From: Lentisphaera profundi
GTDB taxonomy: Bacteria > Verrucomicrobiota > Lentisphaeria > Lentisphaerales > Lentisphaeraceae
Direction of reading: 5' to 3'
NCBI RefSeq assembly: GCF_028728065.1
Contig: NZ_CP117811.1
Span: forward strand, 310,001 to 374,000
DNA: 64,000 nt
Position numbers and translations under genes: made by a program. Below, piece by piece: positions 55,347 through 64,000 of the stretch. Below the pieces are notes generated by a model. That model was not told the origin of the DNA. It searched no databases and saw only the letters and a list, made by a program, of their open reading frames with translations. How positions within the stretch are numbered: position 1 is the first letter of the stretch; each line of letters begins with the position of its first letter.

Positions 55347-55600
55347 CATAGCCTCCATAGTCTTTTTTTTATCTATATTAATTAACTCACTTTCAATTTT
55401 ATTTACTTCTCCAGCTTGCTTCTTAATTAAACTTATGGTGTACAAAGAATGGGCACAATAAAAGCGATGGTTCATCTATGGGTCAGATAATGATACTTAG
55501 GTGAATCTTCATTTTTTTACAAATTATTAATCCAACTCCCTCCCATTTAGAGTCATAAGACATTGTTAATCAACAAGAATTACTTTTTCAGTACTACATT

Positions 55601-56558
55601 TTACTGAAACACCATATACTTGTGCGGGTTTTTAATAGCTAGATGGGAATAGGTGTCCATGTGAACTAGCTCCGGAAGTGTGCGGATGTTTTTGAAGCAA
55701 GTAGAAATAGATTCCTCCTTCCATTGCAGGCTGGAGCGTCGGTGGTTCTGAAGGCTAAGGCGTAGTTCATGCCATTTCTGTGGTTCACATGCCAATAAGA
55801 GGCGATACTCAATATTCGCTAGTAAATGATAAGCTAAAATGGAGAGGAACAAGTGAGCCTTGATGATTAACGGGACGAATCCCTAGATCAGTTTTTATTG
55901 AGCAAAAGGCAATCTCGAACAGAGTGAGAGTCGTGTAAGTCCTCCAAATGAGTTCTTCATTGCCATCAAATCCTGATGTAGCACCCTGTCAAATGAGTTT
56001 CTGTCGGCTTAATTGTATAAGTGAGGCTTGAGTGATTTTCGGTAAGATTGAGCTCAAAAGTTTATGGAAGCCACTGTATGTTTTTTTGATTCTTCCTAAA
56101 CGCTCATGGATTGTCGTCGATTTTTCACTCGCCCTGAGCTAATTGATTTAAGCAGTGTATCTAAGCTTTTGCTTGCGCGCTTAATTTTTTGCTCACGCAT
56201 AGCTTGTCTTTCTCTTCACGCGCTTCACTGCGGCAAAGAACTTGATTACCAATTTTTTTGAGGTGGATCGTCTGACCCTTAGTATTGCTAATCTACTTAA
56301 AGCCCAGCCTCGGAGAGAATTCATCTTTAAATTCGGGTATTTTATTGGCACTCCTATATACACTCAAAAACCTCGCTTTTTATAGGTTGGGCATGCTCAT
56401 CAACGATAAGGGCTAAGTTTATGAGGGCATTTTGATTGCGCTTGTCTTTAGATTTATCATGTTTTACAAGCTCATTGTCTTCGGCTTTACCCTCAACGTA
56501 AAAATTGCTTAGGTTAAAAAGGAATAAGGTCTTTTGGTGATTTATTTTATCATAGGCT
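55601..56558 (-). mobile_element. IS1634-family transposase relic, multiply frameshifted
   Basis: Recognisable blocks in order on the minus strand: LFLFNLSNFYVEGKAEDNE (about 56530-56470, like the LYDxTxxYFEG block), GKSKDKR-like KHDKSKDKRNQ and LALIVDEHAQPIKSEVFE. Next come KSLDTLLKSISSGR and IHERLGRIKKTYSG in shifted frames, then WRTYTTLTLFEIAFCSIK and DLGIRPVNHQ (about 55940-55870; catalytic Glu in FEIAF). HLFLSILAYHLLANIEYRL and the C-terminus end at 55601. At least four frame changes, so inactive. Terminal repeats not identified. Confidence 0.75.
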
Positions 56559-56632
56559 TCCATTGCACTACTAGATAAAATAGAGGTTTTTGATGAAATT
56601 ATATTATTTGAAGTAGTGAAAACGTTACTCAC
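56520..56632 (-). pseudogene. Possible third fragment of lipoprotein family A
   Basis: The stretch coding MEAYDKINH at about 56563-56537 matches lipoprotein copy 1 over 27 bases with three differences, including silent ones, and weak similarity extends a little upstream. It runs straight into the IS1634 transposase block in the same frame. It may be a remnant joined to the element, but a chance match within the transposase cannot be excluded. Confidence 0.35.
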
Positions 56633-56642
56633 AGTATACGAG

Positions 56643-59630
56643 TCAATTCGTATCCCATCGAGCTTTTGTTTTTCTTAAAAAATTACTCCACTCTGATTTC
56701 GTCTTAGTGCGAGGACGAAGTTGAGGTGAAATAGGACGTGGCGATGTCCATTTTATGTGATATTCTCCATCATCTTCTACATGTGCAATATGTACATGTC
56801 TCCAAATGTAATCATTGTTTTCGTCAATATATGTCAAGCCTCCTGGACCAAGGAAGGAAGAACCTCTTAGAGAAACTTTTATTTTCTCGAGAGAGAATGA
56901 TTGTGCACGTTGCACCGCTTTTGCCCATAATTGAATGCCACAATAGGCAGACTCCATAAAGCGACCTATCCGATCATGATTATTATATTTTGATTTATAT
57001 CGTTGAATGAAATTATCGTTTATAGGATTGTTATTATTTTGAAAGTAATTTCCTATTCCATACAAACCGATGCAATACTCATGGGGGATTTTAACAAGAT
57101 CATCATCGGTTAAGTTAAGAGGTGCAACTTTTATATTCAAGTCAGCCAAGCCACAGTCGTGGAATTTCTTTAAGAAAGAGATGTTACTAGCAAGGCTAGT
57201 AAGTGTTATAATAATTACTGCAGGTCTTTGTCTTTTGATGTCTGCTACTATCCTGTCAAAGTTAAGTTCATCAAGAGCTGCGTACTGTTCTGCAAGGATG
57301 GTGCAACCATAGCTTTTAATCGTCTCAGTGAGGTGTTTGTTTATGATGATGGGTTGAATGTCGTCCGAGCCAAGAAGGTAAAAAGTATCCGAGTCTTTCT
57401 TATTTACGAACCAATCAATTAGTGGTGAGGAGTTCAAATTGCTCGTTGAGCCAGTGTATAGAACATTATTAAGGTGTTCCATTCCTTCGTGGTTAAAAGG
57501 ATAGATGGTTAGACTATCATTATGATTATTAATATCCTCTACAAGTGCCTTCGTATTTGATGTCGAACAAGAAATAATAGTATGAATTTTTTTCTTTGTA
57601 AGCTGTGTGAAGTCATCAAAAATCTCGTATTTTATCTGTTTATTAAGAAGACCACCATTAAAATTTATCTCATCCAAAGCCATAATAGAGGTTTTTAAAA
57701 CACCGTCTTTAATCTTATCACAATTAACAAGTCCAACCTTATAGTGACCCGAACTATTTTTCAAATTAATACAGTTTATCGGCTTAGGTACTGATGCAAT
57801 TAAATTATTGAGTGAATCTGGACATGAGTAGTCTAATTCTTTATTCATTTCATACATAGATGCATTCAGATTGGCAATGTGCTTCTCGAATTTTTTAAGT
57901 TTTAATCGAATTTTATCAGAGTCCGTTTCATAATGAATTTCAAGTGCTTTTTTAAGCATGTCGTGGGCTTTGTCTGTACGGCGATTAATTAGATAAATTT
58001 CTATTAATTCGAGATATGTTTTAATTAGATCTTCATTTTTTTGAGAAAGACTTAATGCGATATTAAGTACTTTAATAGCTTTGGTAGGGATGTTTAACAG
58101 TTTCAGTAGAGTTCCTTTCAAAAAAAAGAGAGAAAAGGACCTGGTGTTGACCTGAAGTGATATAGCGGTATTAACTTTTAATAAAGCTTCAGAATATTCT
58201 TGTTGATCAATAAGTGATTTAGCCGATCCTTCGAGAATAATAGAGGCGTCTTTAAGCATCATTGATTTTTCTAAATGGTAGGCATAATTGTTTTTATCCA
58301 AAGATTGAAAGTGTTGAGCGATATTCTTGTGAATCGATACTTTTTCTATCGGTGGAATATTACGGTAAACAATTAAATGAACTAGACCATGATAAAAGGT
58401 GAATGAATCATTATCCAATTGTTTGAAGAATTTTAATTCAACAGTCCGAGCGGGATTAAATTCATCAAAAGAGCATATCTTTTTAATGGATTCCAGAGAG
58501 AAGGTGCCTGTCATAGCGGAAGCTGTTTTGATAAACTTAAGTTCATTGTTAGAAAATAATAAAAGCTTTTCTTTTATTAGTATACTCAATGTCGGAGGAA
58601 TGGTCTCAAGCACCTGTGGGTACTGGTTCAAAAGCATTTCGAGAAAAAGAGGATTGCCATCGGCGAGGCTTATACATGTGTTTTTGTATTCTTCCGAGAT
58701 TTGAGGTGATGTATCGGTAATAGATTTTATTTCTACGTCACTTAATTTGTCTAACTCAATAGTTTTACAATTAATATTTAAAACATTACTATTTAATAAT
58801 AAATCTGAAGGGTCACCAGTCAAACGACTACTAAAAATGAAATCACAGAAGTATTTGTGTGCTTGTGATATTAGTATTTTCAGGAAATCTAAGACGTTTT
58901 GTGGAGCAAAATGTAAATCTTCAAAAATAATAATGGCGTTTGTGCTGAGAGAGTGACATAGAGTTAAGATTAACTCAGTTTCCAAATATACTTTATCACT
59001 AAAATCCACACCAATAATAGGTGATTGATGCTTAGTCTGCAAGATTTTATTTAAGTAGTTTTTAAATTGTATACTTATATTCAGACTCTTGATGGCTTGT
59101 TCAATTGAAAGAGTGTTATCTAATGTATGAGGTTTGATCTTAAAAAGAAGTTGTTTTAAAAGATTTTTTATAAGGTCTGGTTTTGTTGTTTGTCGTATTT
59201 GAACAGTCAAGTAGATGCGTTGGTACGAATTAGGTGAGAGAGAATTGATGAATTTCTTAATGAAATGAGTCTTTCCAATTCCAGCCTCCCCTTTTAGATA
59301 TATTAAGGAATTTTTTTGTTTATTAAGATTATCATTTAAAAATTCAGTGGAATCTTGCAATAATATTGTTCTAGTAATAAATCTTGTAGGCTCAAGTTGA
59401 GTTTCTTCTGTAAGTAATTCTGTGACTTCAACCTTTAAAACTTTAGCAATATCAATAGCTGTATTGTAATATACTTTTGCGCCTGACTCTGCTCGTTTGA
59501 GAGTGGAGATCGACATGTAACACTTTTGTTCGATACTTTTTTGAACAAACATTTCTCTGCTGAGAATCATTTTTTGACGCGATTTTTTAATTTTTTCTCC
59601 GTTAAGGGAAATCCTTCCATTTTCATTCAT
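56643..59630 (-). CDS. XRE - AAA/STAND ATPase - TPR - AmiC/UrtA-like ligand-binding fusion regulator
   Basis: A 995-residue soluble protein without signal peptide or membrane helix. Order: XRE-type helix-turn-helix (about 10-72, STLKRAESGAKVYYNTAIDIAK); AAA_16/STAND ATPase (about 85-420) with Walker A GEAGIGKT (114-121), Walker B IIIFEDLH (233-240), FIFSSRLTGD and ADGNPLFLEML (323-333); TPR-like helices (about 430-600); and a type 1 periplasmic-binding-protein domain of the AmiC/UrtA/FmdD group (about 628-970). The last shows ALDEINFNGGLLNKQIKYEI, YPFNHEGME, VLYTGSTSN, YLLGSDD, GIGNYFQ and a closing HIAHVEDDGEYHIKW. I infer a cytoplasmic one-component sensor: ligand binding gates the ATPase and DNA binding. 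The ATG follows six 8-bp repeats. Intact amid decayed neighbours. Confidence 0.85.
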   Translation of the reverse strand: MNENGRISLNGEKIKKSRQKMILSREMFVQKSIEQKCYMSISTLKRAESGAKVYYNTAIDIAKVLKVEVTELLTEETQLEPTRFITRTILLQDSTEFLNDNLNKQKNSLIYLKGEAGIGKTHFIKKFINSLSPNSYQRIYLTVQIRQTTKPDLIKNLLKQLLFKIKPHTLDNTLSIEQAIKSLNISIQFKNYLNKILQTKHQSPIIGVDFSDKVYLETELILTLCHSLSTNAIIIFEDLHFAPQNVLDFLKILISQAHKYFCDFIFSSRLTGDPSDLLLNSNVLNINCKTIELDKLSDVEIKSITDTSPQISEEYKNTCISLADGNPLFLEMLLNQYPQVLETIPPTLSILIKEKLLLFSNNELKFIKTASAMTGTFSLESIKKICSFDEFNPARTVELKFFKQLDNDSFTFYHGLVHLIVYRNIPPIEKVSIHKNIAQHFQSLDKNNYAYHLEKSMMLKDASIILEGSAKSLIDQQEYSEALLKVNTAISLQVNTRSFSLFFLKGTLLKLLNIPTKAIKVLNIALSLSQKNEDLIKTYLELIEIYLINRRTDKAHDMLKKALEIHYETDSDKIRLKLKKFEKHIANLNASMYEMNKELDYSCPDSLNNLIASVPKPINCINLKNSSGHYKVGLVNCDKIKDGVLKTSIMALDEINFNGGLLNKQIKYEIFDDFTQLTKKKIHTIISCSTSNTKALVEDINNHNDSLTIYPFNHEGMEHLNNVLYTGSTSNLNSSPLIDWFVNKKDSDTFYLLGSDDIQPIIINKHLTETIKSYGCTILAEQYAALDELNFDRIVADIKRQRPAVIIITLTSLASNISFLKKFHDCGLADLNIKVAPLNLTDDDLVKIPHEYCIGLYGIGNYFQNNNNPINDNFIQRYKSKYNNHDRIGRFMESAYCGIQLWAKAVQRAQSFSLEKIKVSLRGSSFLGPGGLTYIDENNDYIWRHVHIAHVEDDGEYHIKWTSPRPISPQLRPRTKTKSEWSNFLRKTKARWDTN

Positions 59631-59678
59631 TTCCTCATTTCCTCATTTCCTCATTTCCTCATTTCCTCATTTCCTCAT
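59631..59678 (-). repeat. Six 8-bp repeats forming coupled mini-ORFs before the fusion-regulator start
   Basis: Six perfect copies of TTCCTCAT (plus strand), abutting the start codon at 59630. Read on the coding strand each unit is ATGAGGAA: it holds a GAGGA ribosome-binding site and an ATG. Each ATG begins Met-Arg-Lys-stop, whose TGA overlaps the next ATG as ATGA; the sixth stop overlaps the real start in the same way. The unit is 8 bp, typical of slippage-prone repeats. Confidence 0.9.
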
Positions 59679-60177
59679 CAATAACTTCATATAGTTTTCT
59701 TTTAGTGAGTATAATTCACAATTTTTCGGGTAAAGGCTAAGTTATATTATGAAGATTTAAAGGGCAAGTTTATTAATGAAATATTAACGATAAAAGAAGT
59801 TTTATGTGCAATTCTTCATCAACGGGTAGGAATCCCAAGAGGCGGTGTGTTAGGTGATAAAATAAGATCTCCATCACTTAAGATCTAGACAAATGCATTC
59901 AATCTATAATAAAAGTAATAGAAGCCCCTCGTTTTGAGGTCAGAGAAAAATTGTGAGATTGATTAGATAGATATAATCTGTATATTGTCTAGTTATTATA
60001 CTCATGACACAGAAGTGTTCGCCATCTTAGCTTTGTTTTGGCAAAGACATCCTGAATCACAAAAAATCTGACGCTGAAAAGTTTCTGAGTCAAATTTTTA
60101 AAAACTTCAACAGTTCGTTGAACATGATCAGGGGAGGAGTGAATTACAAGACCCTTGTAAAACGAGCGTCTATATTC
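59679..60177. other. Intergenic region between the fusion regulator and IS4 copy 2
   Basis: About 500 bases. Two open but startless stretches are visible: plus strand 59712-59889 (about 58 codons, with KEVLCAILHQRVG and GIPRGGVLGDKI), and minus strand 60177-59989, which continues in the same frame past the IS4 stop for about 62 codons (FYKGLVIHSSPDHV, FKNLTQKLFSVRFF). I recognise neither. They may be remnants of genes split by the element. A promoter for the regulator should be here but none is convincing. Confidence 0.4.
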
Positions 60178-61325
60178 TTAGCCCTGTTTATTTTTCGCAA
60201 TAGCATCATCAAGTTCTTCCACTGAGGCATAGCGCAGGAAAAAGAACTGTATCATCTCCATTTGTCTTAGGGTTGGTTTTTTGCCAAACAAGTCGAATAA
60301 CATGATGGCGGCGATAAGTGCGCAATACATCTGTATTGCGACACCATTAGAAGATTCAGCTAGTAATTTGCGGCAACCCAAGATGGACTTGAGCCATTTG
60401 AAAAAGACTTCAATTTGCCAGCGTTGACGATAAATAGTACTGATGAGTGCAGCATTGAGTTTCTCGGGCCCCTCAGAAGTAACCAAGAGGATTTCTTTGT
60501 CGTTAAATGCACCAGTTCTTACTAATCTGATTGGTTTAAGTTTACGGTCGGTATCGCCAAGGTAGACAAGTTGATCAGAGATGACGCCTTCCTTGCGATC
60601 TTCATCAGAGACTTCATATTCTTCGATCACAGTGATTTTGGGTTTGTTTCGAATTCGTATAGTGAAAAGTGCGCCACGCTGGCGAAGTTCTTCGAAGTAG
60701 CTGTAATCCAATCCGTAATAGCGATCACACACATACATCACACCTGGTTGTACCATTTTGAGCAAGGCTTTACGTTCACAACTATTACGGCAGTGATAAC
60801 GGCATTGACCGCTTTCTCTTTGAGTAATGAGAACCCTAGGTGAAGTTTTGCTGCTTTATGATTTTCATCTAACCAATCCGCCCACAAAACTCTCGTTAGT
60901 GTTTGAAATAAGCTTCCGTCAACGGCAACCAAGTCCTTGGCTGCCGCTAAAAGACTTCGATTTTGAAGTTTATCGGGCTGAACCTTAGCAGTTAATTTCT
61001 GAACAAGTTTTTGTAATGCATCAGCATCGAATACGTGCTGAGCTTCCGAAAAACTACCCAAGCTGATTTTACTGAAAGTGACATGTTCTTGAACTTTTTT
61101 GAGTTCGCTTGCGGCACAAAGGCCACGCATAGGTTTAAGCACAGGGTTGAACAGAGTAAAAAGGATTGCTGAAGCATAATCTAGGTAATGTAATTTGCGG
61201 CGAGGGTCATCTTCAGAAGGATGTTTAGGGTGGTGTTCAAGTTCCTTTGTTAGGGACTTTCGAAACTCTTGGATTAAACACCAGCGCTTTAGGTTTCGTT
61301 CTTCTGTTTTAGTTATCTTCTTCAT
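60178..61325 (-). mobile_element. IS4-family transposase (copy 2) with a single frameshift
   Basis: Two overlapping frames cover one DDE transposase. 61325-60738 gives the N-terminal half with VAVDGSLFQTL (first Asp). 60765-60178 gives MYVCDRYYGLDY (second Asp) and YRQRWQIEVFFKWLK, a perfect IS4 Y-(2)-R-(3)-E-(6)-K signature. Adding one G near 60795 (in ACTGCCG) would restore a continuous frame reading T-A-G-N-S-C-E-R. So this copy is recent and barely damaged, or the base is an assembly error. It is not closely similar to copy 1. Terminal repeats were not identified. Confidence 0.85.
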
Positions 61326-61603
61326 ATGCAAGAAGATATAGATTAAAACCAAAAAGTAAAGTAGTCCTAATCACTTGACTACAAGCATCTTATGATCTGG
61401 TCATACATGCGCCGAGAATGGGCCTCTAGATGTCTTTTTTAGCGTTAGCAGTCCCTCTGTGCTATTAATCATCTATATGGATAGCCTGCCAAGCCTCAGG
61501 CAGCAACTAAATTCACCAATAGAAAAAACGCGGATTTTGACACCCTTGTTGATGGCGGTGAAAAAGTTTCAACTATTTTAATATCATTGTCATACGTAGT
61601 TGA
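61326..61603. other. Intergenic, nothing recognised
   Basis: About 280 bases between the IS4 element and the nitroreductase relic. I see no gene, repeat or terminator I can support. Confidence 0.4.
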
Positions 61604-61957
61604 GCATGGAAAAATCATGCTAAATATCTATGGAGAAATACACCAGAGAATGTAAGTAATCATGTACAGGAAAATATGGAGATATATTATCAGAACAATC
61701 CGCTGTATATATGTTATGATGCTATGAAATCCTGTGCTCTCGCTGCTCAAAATTTAATGCTCGCAGCTACAGAAATGGGATATGATTCTACACCTATGGG
61801 AGACTATTCACATAGCCAACTTGCAGAGATTGTTCGACTCCCCGATAATCATATTATTACTATGTGTATTGCTATAGGGGAAAAAGTAAAATCGGCACCT
61901 CCGAGACCGGGTGAAATGGACTATAATGATGTAATTTATTATAATCGTTTTACGTAA
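61604..61957 (+). pseudogene. Relic: C-terminal part of a nitroreductase
   Basis: An open frame from 61604 (first ATG at 61676) reads PLYICYDA, then ALAAQNLMLAATEMGYDSTPMGDYS, LAEIVRLPDNHIITMCIAIGEK and a final Arg-Pro-Gly segment. This is the conserved C-terminal half of FMN-dependent nitroreductases (NfsB-like). The N-terminal FMN-binding Arg/Ser region is missing, and a TGA precedes the frame. It could still be translated as a 93-residue fragment, but I regard it as a truncated gene. Confidence 0.75.
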
Positions 61958-62211
61958 AGATCGAGCCATGAACTACGAAGAAGATTTTCGCGAATCTTGA
62001 TAGTTATATGGGAATAAATATAAATGACTAATAAATCTGCTGTGATGGAGGGTGTCTGCTTAGCATTTTTGATTAAAACTTCACTGGCTTCATTTTGTTT
62101 GAGATTAATAATTTTATCGTGGAATTTTGTAAAAATGACTTGCTCCTTCTCCGGTTGCCCAAATCCAAAAGAAACAAATATGAAATAAGCGACAATAATT
62201 TTCAAATGCAT
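61939..62211 (-). CDS. Small putative secreted protein
   Basis: A 90-residue frame starting at ATG 62211 (TTG 62217 also in frame) with a good signal peptide: hydrophobic residues about 3-18, then a Gly-Gln cleavage region. The mature part of about 70 residues is helical and charged. The ribosome-binding site is poor (GGAG touches the ATG). It overlaps the nitroreductase relic by 19 bases, end to end. No family recognised; it may be real or a chance frame. Confidence 0.4.
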   Translation of the reverse strand: MHLKIIVAYFIFVSFGFGQPEKEQVIFTKFHDKIINLKQNEASEVLIKNAKQTPSITADLLVIYIYSHITIKIRENLLRSSWLDLYVKRL

Positions 62212-62411
62212 CTCCAAGTTTAATTTAAACGTAATTATAGAATCCTAATGCACTACTCTTTTACCCGAAGGAGTTATTTGCAAATTTTTTAATGAATTTA
62301 CGACATATCTGTCTAAATATATTGTGTTCTAAAATAGTCCGATAAAATATCATCTCATAGTTCACTTGTGGTTCAGATAGGGCTCACTTAAGGCATACTA
62401 TGTTTTATTTA

Positions 62412-62457
62412 TTGCTTGTCATACCTTCTGATAGTATGGTAATCCTCCTGACAGGAT
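62412..62457 (+). promoter_or_regulatory. Putative promoter and operator-like repeat of the kinase gene
   Basis: TTGCTT (62412-62417), 17-bp spacer, TATGGT (62435-62440), followed by the inverted repeat ATCCT-CCTGAC-AGGAT (62442-62457) between promoter and ribosome-binding site. Both boxes are imperfect. Confidence 0.35.
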
Positions 62458-62477
62458 GATAAAACTAGGACGGTAGT

Positions 62478-63989
62478 ATGGAAACATTAAATATAGTAAG
62501 TGAACTAAGCACGGTGGATGCTAAGATAGATTCAGGGGCACAGCTTCTAGGGTTAGAGTCAAGATATAAAATCATTCGACTACTGGCAAAGGGGGGGATG
62601 GCTTATGTTTTTCTTGCAAAAGATCTGAAATGTCAAAGATATGTTGCATTGAAAATGATGCATCCTAAAAAAGGTATAGCAGAACTAGATAAGCAACGCT
62701 TCATTGAAGAAGTACAGATCACCTCACAATTAGATCACCCATCAATTATCTCGATATATGATCTATGCCAAGGTAAGAATGGAGAGCCCTTTTATGCTAT
62801 GAAATTGGTAAGAGGAGAAACGCTAGAAGAGATTTTAAAACAAGTAGCGGCCAATAATGAGAAATATATTTCTCAATACCCGCTTCGTGTACTCCTACAA
62901 ATTTTCATTAAAATCTGTGATGCTATAACCTATGCAGCATCTAAATATATCGTACATCGTGATTTAAAACCTGATAATATAATGATTGGTCAATATGGTG
63001 AAGTCTACGTAATGGACTGGGGCATAGCCAAAGTATGCACTCCATGGGAGACCAAACAACTTTTGAGGAAGCAATCTATATATGATTTTGAAGATTCTTT
63101 TGTGAGAACTTTAAGAGAAATGTCGGATACACAATCAGAAGCTACCGCATACGGGCAGTTTTTAGGCACTCCAATGTACATGGCACCGGAGCAGATATGC
63201 GCTGATTTTGAAATAGATACGAGGGCAGATATATATGCCTTAGGAGTCATACTCTATCGGATAGTATATTTATCTAATCCATTTTCACAGAGCGCCATAA
63301 AAAATATATTTAAAGAGAAACTCAAAGGGGATCTTGATTTTAGCAAAAAAACAATATTTAACTCTGGCTGTAAAAGATCTTCAGAAATTCTCAATTCAGT
63401 TATTCGAAAAGCTATGGCAGTGAATCTTAGTGAACGTTATCAGAAGACCAGTGATTTAAAGGTTGATGTTGACTCGTGGTTACATGGTTATGCCACTGTA
63501 GCAGAAGACGCGAGTCAAATAAGGTTAATTAAGTTATTACTTAGCCGGCATAAGAATATAAGTCTCGTCTTATCTCTATTTTTCATTTCTTTGGGCTCAT
63601 TTTGTTATCAGGGTTATTTAAATGTTAATGATATAGTAATAGATAAAGATTTTCTAGAGCTAGAGCTCAACCACAAAAGTATGGAAAGTAAAAAAAGGCT
63701 TATAGCGAAGTTGAAACTGGAACAAGAGCTTAATGAGTATAGAAGGCATATTAGCGGTATTAAAGAACAACTCGCAACCTATAATATTGATGAAGCTAAT
63801 ATAAAAAAAGTTATCGAGCTTTCAGAGCAATTAGTTATATTAGACCCTTCCTCAAAAAATTATCAAAATTTAATTAGTCTTTATATTACTAACAAAAATT
63901 ATGAAAAAGCTAACGACAGTCTTGTTTATGCCTTAGCTTCGTATCCACAAGATAGTGAATTGGCAAATTTAATTAATAATATTAAATAA
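62478..63989 (+). CDS. Membrane-anchored Ser/Thr protein kinase (Hanks type)
   Basis: A 503-residue protein. The kinase domain (about 30-335) has the glycine loop LLAKGGMAYVFLAKD (first Gly replaced), Lys59 in VALKMM, HRDLKPDNIMI with Asp162, Asp180 in MDWGIAK, GTPMYMAPEQI and RADIYALGVILY. About 40 residues between the DWG motif and GTPMY make a long activation loop. One membrane helix (about 360-379) separates it from a periplasmic tail with a coiled coil (about 385-445) and a TPR-like end. It should signal from envelope to cytoplasm; the FHA protein at 17.7 kb could read such phosphorylation (inference). AGGA seven bases before ATG. Confidence 0.93.
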   Translation: METLNIVSELSTVDAKIDSGAQLLGLESRYKIIRLLAKGGMAYVFLAKDLKCQRYVALKMMHPKKGIAELDKQRFIEEVQITSQLDHPSIISIYDLCQGKNGEPFYAMKLVRGETLEEILKQVAANNEKYISQYPLRVLLQIFIKICDAITYAASKYIVHRDLKPDNIMIGQYGEVYVMDWGIAKVCTPWETKQLLRKQSIYDFEDSFVRTLREMSDTQSEATAYGQFLGTPMYMAPEQICADFEIDTRADIYALGVILYRIVYLSNPFSQSAIKNIFKEKLKGDLDFSKKTIFNSGCKRSSEILNSVIRKAMAVNLSERYQKTSDLKVDVDSWLHGYATVAEDASQIRLIKLLLSRHKNISLVLSLFFISLGSFCYQGYLNVNDIVIDKDFLELELNHKSMESKKRLIAKLKLEQELNEYRRHISGIKEQLATYNIDEANIKKVIELSEQLVILDPSSKNYQNLISLYITNKNYEKANDSLVYALASYPQDSELANLINNIK

Positions 63990-64000
63990 TCTACTTTGTT

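Noticed and set aside
59631-59678. Possible CRISPR array or satellite
   Set aside because: The units are 8 bp, contiguous and without spacers; it is a simple tandem repeat.
61676-61957. Intact 93-residue nitroreductase-like gene
   Set aside because: Homology begins upstream of the ATG and the N-terminal FMN-binding half is missing, so a truncated relic is the better reading.
1-64000. tRNA, rRNA and CRISPR loci
   Set aside because: I saw no cloverleaf-like segment, rRNA sequence or spaced repeats while reading; a covariance-model scan would be needed to exclude small RNAs.

Overview
The window looks like a chromosomal segment of a marine PVC-superphylum bacterium, most likely Lentisphaerae (Lentisphaera-like). 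I infer this from the combination of a type I sulfatase plus a sulfatase relic, a prepilin-like protein with the FTMTELL start, a planctomycete-type ECF sigma factor, alternative complex III in place of bc1, a CmoA homologue, FloA, several LPS-type small kinases and a moderately A+T-rich composition. This is judged by eye; no database was searched.

Layout. 1-6.3 kb: 3' part of a beta-helix protein, an ECF sigma factor whose start codon lies in a perfect hairpin, a lipase-like hydrolase, then folK, a haem-binding-like secreted protein, a histidine kinase and a DUF1851 protein in one tight run. 6.4-12.1 kb: one operon behind a good sigma70 promoter: Mrp Fe-S carrier, an unknown 225-aa protein, IspG, a protein made of two LPS-kinase-like domains, and a methyltransferase. 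12.1-21.7 kb (minus): AsmA-like protein, HPr, FtsH, a tail-anchored FHA protein, a large TPR protein, ExbD and ExbB. 21.8-26.3 kb: dapF-cmoA, an InaA/Kdo-kinase-like protein, a DUF3392 membrane protein, a frameshifted sulfatase C-terminus and an intact sulfatase. 26.4-41 kb (minus): a pseudopilin, then a 13-gene respiratory operon encoding alternative complex III (ActA-F), a small one-helix protein, Sco, caa3-type cytochrome c oxidase subunits II, I, III and IV and a last unknown membrane protein. Together they would move electrons from menaquinol through ActB/ActA/ActE haems to the CoxB haem and CuA and on to oxygen. 41-51.7 kb: FloA and a partner, YchF, a Dus enzyme, a GreA/B-like factor, a SWIM-SNF2 helicase, TatC with a long C-terminal extension, TatA and 6-phosphogluconolactonase.

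51.7-62.3 kb is very different: an accessory, decaying region. It holds two paralogous unknown lipoproteins, relics of an oligopeptide ABC ATPase, a nitroreductase, two IS4-family and one IS1634-family transposase, and one large intact gene. That gene encodes a 995-aa protein joining an XRE DNA-binding domain, an AAA/STAND ATPase, TPR-like helices and an AmiC/UrtA-type ligand-binding domain. It looks like a cytoplasmic one-component sensor. Its start codon is preceded by six perfect copies of an 8-bp repeat (ATGAGGAA) that spell a chain of overlapping ATGA-coupled mini-ORFs (Met-Arg-Lys-stop). One of the lipoprotein genes has a similar 8-bp repeat leader (ATGAAAAG). I regard the fusion regulator and its repeat leader as the most interesting content. 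A Ser/Thr protein kinase gene closes the window at 62.5-64 kb.
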